DNA of 64,000 nt. Source: Hyphomicrobium sp. D-2. GTDB lineage: Bacteria; Pseudomonadota; Alphaproteobacteria; Rhizobiales; Hyphomicrobiaceae. A program made the translations under genes and the position numbers. The notes beneath the pieces were generated by a model. The model saw only the letters and a program-made list of their open reading frames with translations. It was not told where the DNA came from and made no database searches. This document shows, one piece after another, positions 25,788-36,098 of the stretch. Location of the stretch: contig NZ_JARXLA010000003.1 of assembly GCF_029872155.1 (NCBI RefSeq), forward strand, positions 124,001-188,000. The letters are read 5' to 3'. Positions within the stretch are counted from its first letter, which is position 1, and each line of letters opens with the position of its first letter.

Positions 25788-28700
25788 TGCCGCTGAAAGG
25801 CAAATATCTCGCTCGCGGAGCACTTGCAGTTGTTGTCGTCGCGCTCGCGGTGATGGCGCTGTCGTCGCTTGCGCTGATGACGACGGCGGGACAGGCGATA
25901 GCGTTGCGCCTTGCGTCGTATTTTGCTTCGGGCGACGGACGTACTGTTGCCATCGGCCAACTGCAGGGCTCACTGTTTTCTGAAGGGGGGATTGCGGAAG
26001 TTGTTGTCGGTGACAGTAATGGCGATTGGCTGTTCGTGCGCGATATCCGGTTTTCATGGTCGCCGATGCGCCTTCTCACCGGTGAACTCGATATCGCCTA
26101 TGTCACCGTCGCGCATGTAGATGTGTTGCGCGCGCCCGAAGCGCAGCCGGCGGATACGACCGCCGCGCCGCCCGCTTCCGATGGCAGCGGCAGCTTGCCA
26201 TTTATCGCCATCGCCGCGCGCCGGCTCGAAATCTCCAAGGTGTCGCTGGCTGAACCATTGCTCGGATTGGCGGCAGAGCTTTCTATCGCAGCCCGCGCCG
26301 AATTGAAGGACCGCAGCAATGCGCTTTCCCTGGCGCTTGAAATTCAGCGTCTTGATGGTCCGGGCGGTAGTCTGACACTCAGTGGCGATTACAACGCAGC
26401 CAGCAATGCGTTGCGGGTGCAGGCAGCGGCGTCCGAGCCGGCAAACGGTCTGATCGCCACCGCGCTCGATCTGCCGGAAAAGCCCGCACTTGATTTCAAG
26501 CTCAATGGCGACGGACCGATCGACGCCTGGCGCGCGCAATGGTCGATGGCGGCTGACCAGCGGCCGTTTCTGGCGGGCGGGGCACGCGTTGATCGCAGCG
26601 GAGCAGGTCACAGCTTCGCGCTCCAGTCCGAGGGTTATCTGCAGCAGCTTGTGCCCGGTGCGCTGGCTGGTGTGTTAGCTGGCAAGACAACACTGAGCGC
26701 GGCAGGCACGGTGAGCGGCGATCAGGCGATCGGCCTACAAAAACTTGCGATCGTCAGTGACGTGCTGCGCGTTTCCGCGACCGGAGGCGTCGATCCTGCC
26801 GCGCCATATTTTTACGGAGACATCATCGCGCAGCTTGCGTCGTCGGCTTCTGAAACGGACGCGGCTGCGGGTGACGGCAACGACGCTGGTGCGCCTTCGC
26901 AAAATGCGTCTGTGCAACGCGAGGCGGGCGTTCCGATCAAGCTTGGCACCGGCGAGGTTATCACGCTCGGCGCGGTTGATCTGCGTGTCTCGATCCCGGA
27001 CCGCAAGACGGCGCGGCAGATTGATATGCTGTTCGATGCGCGTTCGATTAAAGGCCCGTTCGGCAGCACCGAGAGTGTTGTCCTTGCCGCTTCGGGACAG
27101 CAGGCCGTGCCAACTGGTGTCAGCGCATTCGATGTAACCGGGGGCAAGTTGCAGGTTGTCGCCGATGGACTTGCACCGAGCGATCCGGCGTTGGCTAAGG
27201 CACTGGGCCCGAGAGTTGAGCTGACCGCGGGCAACGCAGAACACCGTCAAGGCATATTCGCCGTCAACGGCGCGCTCTTGACCACCGCAGCAGCCTCCGC
27301 CACCGCCGATATTACCGGCACGCTGGAGGCGATTGCGGCTAAGGCGAACATCCAGCTCGTCGACTTGGGCTACCTGTCGGGATTTGTCGGCGGCAGCGCA
27401 TCCGGCCGCGCGGCTTTCAACGCCGCCGCCAATGTATCGCGTTCCGATGGAGCCGTGAGCGCTTCTCTCCAGGGTGGCGCCGAAGAAGTTGCGCTCGGCA
27501 CGGCTGCGCTCGACGGATTGCTCGGCGGCGCAATGCAACTGGAAGCCAAAATTGCCACCGACGCGAACGGCAGGCTGACGCTGCAAACGTTTTCGGTCGC
27601 GGGGGGAAATCTTGCCGTCAACGCCAGCGGCGAAGGTCTAGAGCAACTGGCGGCCGACGCTGCCGCGCCATCGAACCGTCGCGGTCTGTTCAACAGTAGC
27701 GGGCTCAAGCTCAACGCTGAAGCGCGCATCAAGGATCTGGCCCGCGTCAGCCCGGAGCTGGCCGGTGCGCTTCTCATCACCGCCAACCTTGGCGGCAGCG
27801 CAGGCGATCTGACAACGGACGTAAATATCGGCGCCGAAAACCTGCGGCTGCGCGGCAAGTCTCTGCGCGGTGCCACGATTGCGTTTGCGGGCAGCGGTCC
27901 CATCACGGCGCACGCGGGCGATTTGAAAATCAGCGGCGATCTCGATGGCACTGTGATTGCGGGCGCGGGCCGGGTCGGTCAGGACGCGGTTGGCGATGTG
28001 TTCGCGGACAAGCTTCGGCTGTCGCTCGGAACGCTGCGCGTGGCGGCGGATGTGCGCGTCCCGCCGACTGGGCGCGCCACTGGCCAGATTGATCTCGATG
28101 CGCCGCAACTGGGCGTGTTGACATCGCTCGTCGGCCAGCCGCTGTCGGGCTCGGCAAGCGCGAAGGTTGTCATGGCGGCGGCGGGAGAGCCTGCGATTTC
28201 CATTCGCGCCAACGCACCGGCCGTCAATGCCGGTACCACCAAACTCAGCAAGCTCAACGCCAATATCGATGTGCTGGATTATGTCGATGCGCTGCGGTTT
28301 TCCGGCGTCGCGACCGTGGCGGCAATTGACGCCGGCGGAACACGCATCAACGGCCTGCGCTTCGAAGCCAAGGACAGTGCGGGCGCATCGTCGTTCCGCG
28401 TCGGTGCTGCAGTCGATGGCGATGGCCGTCTCGACGTCGCGGGCAAGCTCGCGCAGGATGGCGATGCAAGTATCCTGACGCTGTCGGAACTGAAGGCCGG
28501 GTTGTCCGGCATCGCTACGGCGCTTGATGGCCCGGCGACGATTGTTTCCCGCAACGGCGATGTAAATATCGAGCGCCTGATCCTGAAGGCGGGCAGCGGG
28601 CGGATTGAGGTTTCCGGGCGGGTCAGCGGCGAAACGCTGGATATCAAGGCCGATGTGAAACGCCTGCCCGCCAGCTTGGCGAATGCGTTCGACGAAACCT

Positions 28701-30244
28701 TGGGCCTTGAAGGCGTCATCGATGGCAACGCTGTCGTGCGCGGCGCTGCAAGTATGCCGAACGCCAATGCGAAATTCAAATGGACGGGCGCCGCGGCAGC
28801 GGCCACGCGCGCGCAGTTTCTGCCGCCGCTGGGCGTTGATCTCACCGCAACGATGAAAGACGGTACCGCGCGCGCCGATGTTGAGGCGGGCGGGGCGCAG
28901 GGCCTCAAGCTGAAGGCGACGGGCGAATACAACATCAAGGCCGAGCGGATCAATCGCGCCCACCTTGATGGTGTTGTTCCGCTGGCGCTCGGCAATGCGG
29001 CCCTGGCGGATCGCGACACGCGTCTAAGCGGCACGCTGCGCATCAAGGCCGATGCATCCGGCCCTGCCAAAGCTCCGGAAGTTGCGGGTGAAGCGGTGCT
29101 GGATGGCGTGCAGGTGAACGATCCTGCCAGCGGTTTGAAGCTCGTCAATGTGCAGGGCCGCGCGAACTTCACCCGCACCGGTTTGACGATCGATCGCATC
29201 ACGGCTAACGGCGACAAGGGCGGCACGCTGGCGCTATCAGGCCGCGTGCTGATGATCGAGAACGCCGATCCGGCCATCAATGTGAAGCTCGATATTGACG
29301 GCCTCAAGTTTGATGATCGCCAGATGATGTCGGGCGAAGTTGATGGCAGGCTGAACGTCGACGGCACGCTGGCGGCATTGCAGGCTGGCGGTCTGGTCGA
29401 GATCAAGCGTCTCGACATCATCGTGCCCAGCCAGATGCCGCATTCGGTTTCGTCTCTGGATCTGAAGCATGTCAACGCGCAGCCGGATTCCTACGCCGGG
29501 CGCTTGAAGCCCAAAGTTGCTGAGCGCAACAGCTCGCCCATGGCCATCCGCATCGATCTGGGTGTTGAAGCCGCGAACCGCATTTTCGTCCGGGGGCGCG
29601 GACTTGACGTGCAACTCGGCGGATCGCTGCGCATCACGGGCACCGCCGACCGGCCAGCCGCGAAGGGCGGGTTTTCGACCGAGCGCGGAACGCTCGATAT
29701 TCTCGGTCGTCAGCTTGCGTTCAAGCACGGGCGTCTGATCTTCACCGGCGATCTTGAACCGAGCCTCGACATGGAAGCAGTTGCCGAGGCCGATGGTGCG
29801 ACGATCTCTGTGTTCGTCAGCGGTCCTGCTTCCGCGCCGAAGTTTCGCTTCTCCTCCAGTCCGGCGCTGCCGGAGGATGAGGTCGTCGCGCGTTTGCTGT
29901 TCAACAAGTCGCTGGCGAAACTGTCGCCGATGCAGCTTGCCAGCCTTGCGGGCGAGATCGACAAGATCGGCGGCCTCTCCAGCGGGCCGAGCACCTTCGA
30001 TCAGGTCAAGGGCGCGCTGGGTGTCGATGTGCTGGATGTCACCACGGGCGCTAACAATTCGCCGGAAGTTTCGGCCGGCAAATACGTCGATGAAAACACC
30101 TACGTGGGCGTGCGCCAGGGCAGCAGCGCCAGTTCCAGCCGCGTGATAATCGACCACGATCTGACGAAAAATCTAAAGGCCCGGGGTGAATTGGGCGCCG
30201 ACGGGAACAGCAAGATCGGCGTCGGCGTCGAGTGGGATTACTGA
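25787..30244 (+). CDS. tamB: Translocation and assembly module inner-membrane protein TamB
   Basis: The 1485-residue protein has one N-terminal transmembrane helix (ALAVVVVALAVMALSSLALM, about 11-30), a very long region of repeated beta-strand segments that would form the periplasm-spanning groove, and the conserved C-terminal DUF490 domain. That domain contains GSLRITGTADRPAAKGGFSTERGTLDILGRQLAFKHGRLIFTGDLEPSLDMEA and ends with GVGVEWDY. Its start overlaps the tamA stop (TGATG), so the pair is translationally coupled. Bridge-like proteins of this type carry lipids between membranes. Length and domain order are normal. Confidence 0.93.
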   Translation: MPLKGKYLARGALAVVVVALAVMALSSLALMTTAGQAIALRLASYFASGDGRTVAIGQLQGSLFSEGGIAEVVVGDSNGDWLFVRDIRFSWSPMRLLTGELDIAYVTVAHVDVLRAPEAQPADTTAAPPASDGSGSLPFIAIAARRLEISKVSLAEPLLGLAAELSIAARAELKDRSNALSLALEIQRLDGPGGSLTLSGDYNAASNALRVQAAASEPANGLIATALDLPEKPALDFKLNGDGPIDAWRAQWSMAADQRPFLAGGARVDRSGAGHSFALQSEGYLQQLVPGALAGVLAGKTTLSAAGTVSGDQAIGLQKLAIVSDVLRVSATGGVDPAAPYFYGDIIAQLASSASETDAAAGDGNDAGAPSQNASVQREAGVPIKLGTGEVITLGAVDLRVSIPDRKTARQIDMLFDARSIKGPFGSTESVVLAASGQQAVPTGVSAFDVTGGKLQVVADGLAPSDPALAKALGPRVELTAGNAEHRQGIFAVNGALLTTAAASATADITGTLEAIAAKANIQLVDLGYLSGFVGGSASGRAAFNAAANVSRSDGAVSASLQGGAEEVALGTAALDGLLGGAMQLEAKIATDANGRLTLQTFSVAGGNLAVNASGEGLEQLAADAAAPSNRRGLFNSSGLKLNAEARIKDLARVSPELAGALLITANLGGSAGDLTTDVNIGAENLRLRGKSLRGATIAFAGSGPITAHAGDLKISGDLDGTVIAGAGRVGQDAVGDVFADKLRLSLGTLRVAADVRVPPTGRATGQIDLDAPQLGVLTSLVGQPLSGSASAKVVMAAAGEPAISIRANAPAVNAGTTKLSKLNANIDVLDYVDALRFSGVATVAAIDAGGTRINGLRFEAKDSAGASSFRVGAAVDGDGRLDVAGKLAQDGDASILTLSELKAGLSGIATALDGPATIVSRNGDVNIERLILKAGSGRIEVSGRVSGETLDIKADVKRLPASLANAFDETLGLEGVIDGNAVVRGAASMPNANAKFKWTGAAAAATRAQFLPPLGVDLTATMKDGTARADVEAGGAQGLKLKATGEYNIKAERINRAHLDGVVPLALGNAALADRDTRLSGTLRIKADASGPAKAPEVAGEAVLDGVQVNDPASGLKLVNVQGRANFTRTGLTIDRITANGDKGGTLALSGRVLMIENADPAINVKLDIDGLKFDDRQMMSGEVDGRLNVDGTLAALQAGGLVEIKRLDIIVPSQMPHSVSSLDLKHVNAQPDSYAGRLKPKVAERNSSPMAIRIDLGVEAANRIFVRGRGLDVQLGGSLRITGTADRPAAKGGFSTERGTLDILGRQLAFKHGRLIFTGDLEPSLDMEAVAEADGATISVFVSGPASAPKFRFSSSPALPEDEVVARLLFNKSLAKLSPMQLASLAGEIDKIGGLSSGPSTFDQVKGALGVDVLDVTTGANNSPEVSAGKYVDENTYVGVRQGSSASSSRVIIDHDLTKNLKARGELGADGNSKIGVGVEWDY

Positions 30245-30561
30245 CGCCTAGCCGTTCTGCCACCGCCTTCAGCCGACTTCCCAGAACCGTAAGAATGTCG
30301 GAAAATCTTTTGTTTTCATGGCGGTATGCGGAAAGAATTTGCCCGCAATGCTGTCTGATGGGGCATCCACCCCCGCATTTCGCATATTCACGGCCCGCGA
30401 CGGCTTTTCGCAGCCCCCGGCTCGGATCAACAAGCTGCTGGTGGGAAAGCACGAAACCAGCTAGGCATCTGAAATCACAAGATCCTTGGCAGTGTGCGAT
30501 GGCAACCCCGAAACCTTGAGGCGCCGTCAGTCCTCTGCATTTGAAAAAAGCACATCCCTGA
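30245..30561 (+). other. Non-coding leader region before the DEAD-box helicase gene
   Basis: I see no gene in these 317 bases. A stretch near 30295-30320 is AT-rich and could be a promoter. If so the helicase mRNA would have a leader of more than 200 bases, as known for cold-shock helicase genes of the csdA type. There is no clear ribosome binding site before the ATG at 30562. Confidence 0.4.
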
Positions 30562-33186
30562 ATGAATTTTTCTTCTGCCCATCCAGCGCTCGGGCGTGCA
30601 CTCGCCACGCGTGGCTATGAGACCCCAACCGCAGTTCAGCTTGCGGTACTCGAAGCCGACAAGGCATCGCGCGATCTTCTGGTTTCGGCTCAGACCGGTT
30701 CCGGCAAGACTGTCGCGTTCGGCCTTGCGATTGCGCCCACCCTGCTGGGTGATGGCGAAACGCTGCCTCCAGCTGGCGCTCCGATGGCGTTGATCATCGC
30801 GCCGACGCGTGAACTGGCGATGCAGGTGCAGCGCGAGCTTGACTGGCTCTACAAGGATGCCGGTGCAAAGGTCGTCACCTGCGTCGGCGGCATGGATGTG
30901 CGTACCGAGGCGCGCCAGCTGAACTTCGGCGCGCATATCGTTGTCGGCACGCCGGGCCGTCTGCGCGACCATCTTGAACGGGGCCGCCTTGATCTGAGCA
31001 AGCTGTCGGCGGTGGTTCTGGACGAAGCCGATGAGATGCTCGATCTCGGTTTCCGTGAGGATCTCGAATACATCCTCGACGACACGCCCGCTGAGCGCCA
31101 GACGTTGCTGTTCTCGGCAACCATGCCGCGCGAGATTGAAACGCTGGCTGGCCAGTATCAGCGCGATGCCGTGCGTATCGAGACCGTAAACAAGAACGAG
31201 CAGCACACTGATATTGAGTATCAGGCGATGCGTGTCGCGCCGCACGACGTTGAACATGCGGTTGTGAACGTGCTGCGCTTCCATGAGGCGCGCGCTGCTA
31301 TCGTATTTTGTGCCACGCGCGAATCCGTGAAGCGTCTGCACGCGCGCCTTAACGAGCGCGGATTTTCTGCCGTCGCTCTGTCCGGTGAGCTGACGCAGGG
31401 CGAGCGCACCAATGCGCTGCAGTCACTGCGCGCTGGTCATGCGCGTGTGCTCGTCGCTACCGACGTTGCGGCGCGTGGGCTTGATCTGCCGGATCTGGCG
31501 TTGGTCATCCACGCTGAACTGCCGAACGACGCTGAAACGCTGTTGCACCGCTCCGGCCGCACCGGTCGCGCAGGCAACAAGGGTCTGTGCGCGATCATCG
31601 TGCCGTTCAACCGCCGCCGCAAAGCCGAAGGGTTGCTGGGCGCGGCGAAGCTGAAAGTTACGTGGACGCCGGCGCCGACCGCCGATGAAATCCGCGCGCG
31701 GGATCAGCAGCGCTTTCTTGGCGCTTCGATGTTCACTGACCCCGCTACCGAAGATGACACCAAGCTGGCGCAGGAGCTGCAACAGCAGCATTCCGCCGAA
31801 GAGATCGCGATGGCGCTGGTGCGTTATCATCGCGCGCAGCTGCCCGCGCCGGAAGATCTGGCCGAGGATACCGGCCCGCCGCCGCGCCGCACAGATCGTG
31901 ATCGCGCGCCACGCGGTGAGTGGCAGCGCCGCGAAGGCAATGCTGATGGATTCCGCCGTGAACGGCCAGAAGGTGCTGGCGAACGCCGGAGCCCGCGTCC
32001 GGTGCATGATGATGGTCGCCCGATGACCTGGTTCCGCATCAACATCGGCCGCGAGCGCAATGCCGATCCACGCTGGCTGCTGCCGTTGCTGTGCCGCGCT
32101 GGTGGTGTGACGAAAGCCGAGATCGGCGCGATCCGCATTTTCGATCGCGACACGCGGTTCCAGATCGTTTCCGACGCCGCGGATCGTTTCTCTGAAACCG
32201 CGCAGACGTTGCCGAGCAACGAAGGGCGCATTTCGCTGGCGAATGACGGCGCCTCCGCCGGAGCAGGTGCCGGAGATGCAAAGCCGGAACATGCGCGCCC
32301 ATATCGCAAGTGGGATCGCGACGGCAAACGTGAGCCTCGCGAGCGCCGCCCGGATGCGCGCGCAGATCGTCCGCAGACGCAGCATGAAGGCGGAGCTGAG
32401 CAGCACGCTGAGCGCGACACGCCTGCGCATCGCGAAGGTGAGCAAGCAGTAGCCAAGGCTCCAGCACAGGACGCAGCTCCAGCGGAGCGCCGCGCGGAAA
32501 GAAGCTTTGATCGTCCCGATCGCCGCGACGGCGGAAAAGATCGCTCCGACCGTGATCGCGCGCCGCGTCCGGATTGGAAGAAGCGGGACGGCGACGCAGG
32601 CGGTCATCGGGCTGATCGCCGTGACGGTGGTAAGCCTCCGCGCCACGAAGGTGATCGCGGTCCACGCCCGGATTGGAAGAAGCGCGATGGCGACGCAGGC
32701 GGCCATCGGGCCGACCGTCGTGATGGTGGCAAGCCGCGCCACGAAGGTGATCGCGGGCCGCGTCCGGACTGGAAGAAGCGGGACGGCGACGCAGGTGGCC
32801 ATCGGGCCGATCGCCGCGACGGTGGTAAGGCGCGTCACGAAGGCGATCGCGGTCCGCGTCCGGATTGGAAGAAGCGTGACGGCGACGCAGGCGGTCATCG
32901 TGCCGACCGCCGCGACGGTGAAACGGGACGACAGGATGGCGAACGTGCGCATCGCGACGGGGCGAAGCCAAGAGCGAACTGGAGCGACAAGAAGGGTGCA
33001 AAAGCCGGCGGTGCGCGCGGAGGCCAACAGCCGCTGCGTCGCGGCGGTTCGAAGCCCCCTGCCAAGGGCGGCAAGCGTTTCGGCGATGATGCAAAGGCCG
33101 GTGGCCGTTCCGGTAAGCCGTTCAAGGCCGGTGACAAGCCCGCCGGTCAGAAGCCCCGCTCGGGCCGTATCCTGTACGATGCCTGA
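30562..33186 (+). CDS. DEAD-box ATP-dependent RNA helicase with repeat-rich basic tail
   Basis: The 874-residue protein unwinds RNA duplexes, in ribosome assembly or RNA decay. The helicase core has AQTGSGKT (43-50), PTRELA, TPGR, DEAD (about 154-157), SAT and the C-terminal motifs DVAARGLDLPDLALVIH and HRSGRTGRAG. A DbpA-type RNA-binding domain follows at about 488-560 (MTWFRINIGRERNADPRWLLPLLCRAGGVTKAEIGAIRIF). The last 270 residues are Arg/Asp/Gly-rich and include four near-identical 32-residue repeats (about 668-790). Such tails bind RNA non-specifically and may drive condensate formation. The gene resembles DeaD/CsdA-type proteins. Confidence 0.93.
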   Translation: MNFSSAHPALGRALATRGYETPTAVQLAVLEADKASRDLLVSAQTGSGKTVAFGLAIAPTLLGDGETLPPAGAPMALIIAPTRELAMQVQRELDWLYKDAGAKVVTCVGGMDVRTEARQLNFGAHIVVGTPGRLRDHLERGRLDLSKLSAVVLDEADEMLDLGFREDLEYILDDTPAERQTLLFSATMPREIETLAGQYQRDAVRIETVNKNEQHTDIEYQAMRVAPHDVEHAVVNVLRFHEARAAIVFCATRESVKRLHARLNERGFSAVALSGELTQGERTNALQSLRAGHARVLVATDVAARGLDLPDLALVIHAELPNDAETLLHRSGRTGRAGNKGLCAIIVPFNRRRKAEGLLGAAKLKVTWTPAPTADEIRARDQQRFLGASMFTDPATEDDTKLAQELQQQHSAEEIAMALVRYHRAQLPAPEDLAEDTGPPPRRTDRDRAPRGEWQRREGNADGFRRERPEGAGERRSPRPVHDDGRPMTWFRINIGRERNADPRWLLPLLCRAGGVTKAEIGAIRIFDRDTRFQIVSDAADRFSETAQTLPSNEGRISLANDGASAGAGAGDAKPEHARPYRKWDRDGKREPRERRPDARADRPQTQHEGGAEQHAERDTPAHREGEQAVAKAPAQDAAPAERRAERSFDRPDRRDGGKDRSDRDRAPRPDWKKRDGDAGGHRADRRDGGKPPRHEGDRGPRPDWKKRDGDAGGHRADRRDGGKPRHEGDRGPRPDWKKRDGDAGGHRADRRDGGKARHEGDRGPRPDWKKRDGDAGGHRADRRDGETGRQDGERAHRDGAKPRANWSDKKGAKAGGARGGQQPLRRGGSKPPAKGGKRFGDDAKAGGRSGKPFKAGDKPAGQKPRSGRILYDA
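32566..32925 (+). repeat. Four tandem 96-99 bp coding repeats in the helicase tail
   Basis: Units begin at 32566, 32665, 32761 and 32857, each encoding RPDWKKRDGDAGGHRADRRD followed by a GGKPRHEGDRGP-like linker. The first unit has one extra Pro codon and the last is truncated after the core. Synonymous differences between units show they are not a very recent duplication. Confidence 0.9.
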
Positions 33187-33193
33187 TAACGGC

Positions 33194-33220
33194 GCCGCCT
33201 CGCATTTTTCGCGGGGCGGC
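33194..33220 (+). terminator. Hairpin downstream of the helicase gene
   Basis: GCCGCCTCGC pairs with GCGGGGCGGC (one G-T pair) around a seven-base T-rich loop, starting about eight bases after the helicase stop. Only a C/T-mixed tail follows, so it is a moderate candidate. Confidence 0.5.
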
Positions 33221-33257
33221 TCTCTGCTCTCTCATCGCCACAAAGCGTAGCGTCGCT

Positions 33258-34298
33258 TCAGGCAACCGGCGCGTCATGCCGCTTCGGGCTGCCTGACATC
33301 AACTCCGCCATCCATGCGGTGCTGGGAAATTGCTCCAGGACTGTCAGGATCGCGATAGCAACCGGCACGCCGATGAAAGCGCCGGTGATGCCCCATAGCA
33401 GCGCACCGAAAAACACCGCGAAAATTACCAGAAACGGTGAGATGGAAAGTGCGCTGCCGGAAAGGCGCGGCTCCAGATAACTGCCGATGAGAAACTGCAC
33501 CACCGAGGAACTGGCGAGGATGAGCACCGCCGCTTCCCACGATTGATACTGCACGACGGCAAACGCTGCTGGCAGAACCGTGGCGATGAACGGGCCGATG
33601 AATGGAATGAAGTTGAGCGCGAACGCCAGCACGCCCCAGGCCAGAGCCAGGTCAATGCCGAGAAGCCAGCACAGCAGCGCCACCAGTAGACCGGTGAGCA
33701 CGCTCGCAGCCGTGCGGATGGCTGCATAGCGGCGAAACTTTTCGGCGATGAGGCCGGTGGTGTGCAGCACACGATTTGCCGTGTCGGGCTCCCAGGCTGA
33801 GACAACCTTGGCCTTCAAGTCGCGCACCTCCAGCAGCCCCAGCATCAGAAACACCAGCACCAGCGCGGAAAATCCGGTCAGCCCGCTAAGCATCGTCGCG
33901 ATCTGTTGCGTTCGCCGGACAAGCCACGAAACGTGGAACTGCTCGACAAAGATGCCGTTGAGATAGATGCCGAACCCTTCGAGCCATTGTGCCAGCTCCG
34001 CGTATGCCTGTTGAAGCTGCGCCGCGTTAAGCGCTATCCAGCGTCCCACCTGTCCAACACCCCACACGCTGAGGAGCAGCAACGCGCCGATTGCGATGAT
34101 GGTGAGGAAGAGCGAAATCGCCAGCGCCGCCAGTTGCGGCATGCGCGCCTCAAGCCGCCGCTGCACGGGCCAGACGACGGCGATCCCGAACAGCGCCAGC
34201 GCCATCGGTGCAAAAACCGAGCGCGCAAAATAGGCCAGCGCAATCGTGAGCACTGCCGCGCAGATGATAAGCGCGGTTCTGCCGTTGTCCGTCACCAT
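33258..34298 (-). CDS. AI-2E family transporter (PerM/TqsA-like membrane protein)
   Basis: The 346-residue protein has about eight hydrophobic segments and the family hallmarks ALNFIPFIGPFIATVLPA and LEPRLSGSALSISPFLVIFAVFFGALLWGITGAFIGVPVAI near the C-terminus. Members include the E. coli AI-2 exporter TqsA and Na+/H+ antiporters, so the substrate is not predictable. Its start is 12 bases after the stop of the metallophosphoesterase gene on the same strand, so the two are probably co-transcribed. Confidence 0.9.
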   Translation of the reverse strand: MVTDNGRTALIICAAVLTIALAYFARSVFAPMALALFGIAVVWPVQRRLEARMPQLAALAISLFLTIIAIGALLLLSVWGVGQVGRWIALNAAQLQQAYAELAQWLEGFGIYLNGIFVEQFHVSWLVRRTQQIATMLSGLTGFSALVLVFLMLGLLEVRDLKAKVVSAWEPDTANRVLHTTGLIAEKFRRYAAIRTAASVLTGLLVALLCWLLGIDLALAWGVLAFALNFIPFIGPFIATVLPAAFAVVQYQSWEAAVLILASSSVVQFLIGSYLEPRLSGSALSISPFLVIFAVFFGALLWGITGAFIGVPVAIAILTVLEQFPSTAWMAELMSGSPKRHDAPVA

Positions 34299-34310
34299 TG
34301 TGTCCCCCGG

Positions 34311-36098
34311 TTAGCTGTGCTGCACGCTTTCCAGGCGTGGCGTGATGGTCGTGCTGTCGCGGTCGCCGGCGACGTCGACGCGCTGCGGCGTCAGCAGCTG
34401 CAACCGGCCCGTGTTGTCGATCGTCAGTGAGTGGATGTAAAAATAGGTCGTGCCATCGTTTCTGGATTCCATTACCGGCGATGGCGCTGAAACGATTTTT
34501 ATGCCGCCGCATTCGCCGATCCAGTCAATGTGGCGATGGCCGTGCATTAGTATGATGCGATCGGCATAGGGTTGCAGTCGGCGTAAAAACCAGTTGCCGT
34601 TGATCAGCGTGGTGCCGATGCGTTCAGCCAGCACCTTTGCCTTGCGCGGGTATTCGATGGGATGATGGTGGAGGGCGATGAGCCAGCCCGCATCCGGATG
34701 CTGCGCCAACACCTGTTCCATCGCCGTGAACTGCTCGACGGAAATAAGCCCGAGCGCGTTGGTGAACGAGAAATGCGCGTCGGCATTGCTGTTCAGCAGA
34801 ATAACGCCGAGCCCGTTTGGTGTTTCGGGCGGCAGCACCATCGGGAACACATCGGCCCACAGATCCGACGCGAGCGTTGAAAACACCGGCCGGCCGGTGT
34901 CGGCAAACGCTTTTATCTCGTCGGCATGGGGCGCCAGCGTTGCCGCCAGTGTTCTGTCGGCGGTCTCCTGCTTGCGATCGACCGTATGAACGCGCTGCCC
35001 CTGCACCGCGTCCATCGCCGAGAGGGTACGGATCTTGCGCAGGCGGCTGTTCGGCCCGATTGAAAGATCAAGTCGGGCCGGATTGGATCGGTCTACGATG
35101 TTTATGTCGTGATTGCCGGGCAGCACCAGCGTGCGTTCTGCCAGAACCGGATGCTCTGCCAGTGCGTCGAGAAATTCCGCCCATTCGGCTGATCGTCCAG
35201 CGTCTGTCGCATCACCGGTTATGAGCACGCAATCCAGTGGATTATCGGCGTGAATGGTCTCAAGCTGCGTCAGCAGGCGGCGGAAACGGTCATCGCCCTG
35301 CGGTCCGCCGCGACCACATTCGATGCGAAAGCCATAGGGCTCGCCAACGGTGTGAATGTCGGAAAGGTGCGCGATACGCCACGCACGGCCGCCGTTCCCC
35401 GCATCGGCAAAGCGCTGCAAATCGCGCGGTGGTGGCATGGTAGCGTCGGCGATGCCCCAGGCGAACGCAGCGACGGCAAGATAGGCGCAGGTGACCGCAA
35501 CGGTGTTCGCGATTGCAGCCCACACCAGATGCAGCGGCGCGGCGAGATCGCTGAGCTGGCCGACCCATTGCGTGGATGGCCATACGGCGAGGAACACGGC
35601 GAGAGCGGCGAGCGAGATCACCAGTCCGGAAGCGGCGGCGGCCCAGGCGCGTATGCGCTCGCGGTTGCGCGGACTTGCGTCGTCCGAGAGCAGTTTCTCG
35701 GCAATGTGCCGCATAACCTCTCGGCAGACGATATAAACGGGTTCGATCACCAGCGCGTTCAGCGACCAGAAACTGCTTTCGGCCAGCCGCAGCAGTCGTC
35801 TTCCAAACAGCCAGCCAAGCATGATGATGATGGCGAGGATCGCAAGCGGCACGATGCCAAGCGCGGGCGTCAGCTTGCCGGCAAGCTTGGCCAGCCAGGC
35901 CGACGCGATCAGCGGCGTCACGCCGATAATGACAGCCGGCACAATGAACAGCGCCAGCCAGGCAACGAGCAGCTTGGCAAAGCTGATCTCGCCCAGCATG
36001 TTACCGGCCATCATCAGCAGGGAATTTGATTTTGTGCTGGAGGCATCATCCTCGATGTCGCCACAGCGCGGGTCGACCAGTGGCTTCATGTGATCCAT
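34311..36098 (-). CDS. Membrane-anchored metallophosphoesterase
   Basis: The 595-residue protein has an N-terminal half with about five hydrophobic segments (to residue about 220) and a C-terminal calcineurin-type phosphoesterase domain. Its metal-binding motifs are in order: AHLSDIHT, LITGDATDAG, LPGNHDI, LIALHHHP and LMHGHRHID, giving a full two-metal site. The domain is probably cytoplasmic. The substrate is unknown; related proteins act on nucleotides, phospholipids or UDP-sugars. An alternative start is the Met at residue 4. It lies just upstream of the AI-2E-family gene in an operon. Confidence 0.88.
   Translation of the reverse strand: MDHMKPLVDPRCGDIEDDASSTKSNSLLMMAGNMLGEISFAKLLVAWLALFIVPAVIIGVTPLIASAWLAKLAGKLTPALGIVPLAILAIIIMLGWLFGRRLLRLAESSFWSLNALVIEPVYIVCREVMRHIAEKLLSDDASPRNRERIRAWAAAASGLVISLAALAVFLAVWPSTQWVGQLSDLAAPLHLVWAAIANTVAVTCAYLAVAAFAWGIADATMPPPRDLQRFADAGNGGRAWRIAHLSDIHTVGEPYGFRIECGRGGPQGDDRFRRLLTQLETIHADNPLDCVLITGDATDAGRSAEWAEFLDALAEHPVLAERTLVLPGNHDINIVDRSNPARLDLSIGPNSRLRKIRTLSAMDAVQGQRVHTVDRKQETADRTLAATLAPHADEIKAFADTGRPVFSTLASDLWADVFPMVLPPETPNGLGVILLNSNADAHFSFTNALGLISVEQFTAMEQVLAQHPDAGWLIALHHHPIEYPRKAKVLAERIGTTLINGNWFLRRLQPYADRIILMHGHRHIDWIGECGGIKIVSAPSPVMESRNDGTTYFYIHSLTIDNTGRLQLLTPQRVDVAGDRDSTTITPRLESVQHS

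Noticed and set aside
27638-28963. 441-codon minus-strand frame inside tamB
   Set aside because: tamB is continuous and recognisable on the plus strand; the antisense product is Arg/Gln-rich noise.
31423-33027. 534-codon minus-strand frame over the helicase tail
   Set aside because: It is a mirror of the GC-rich repeat region of the helicase and has no start signal or domain.
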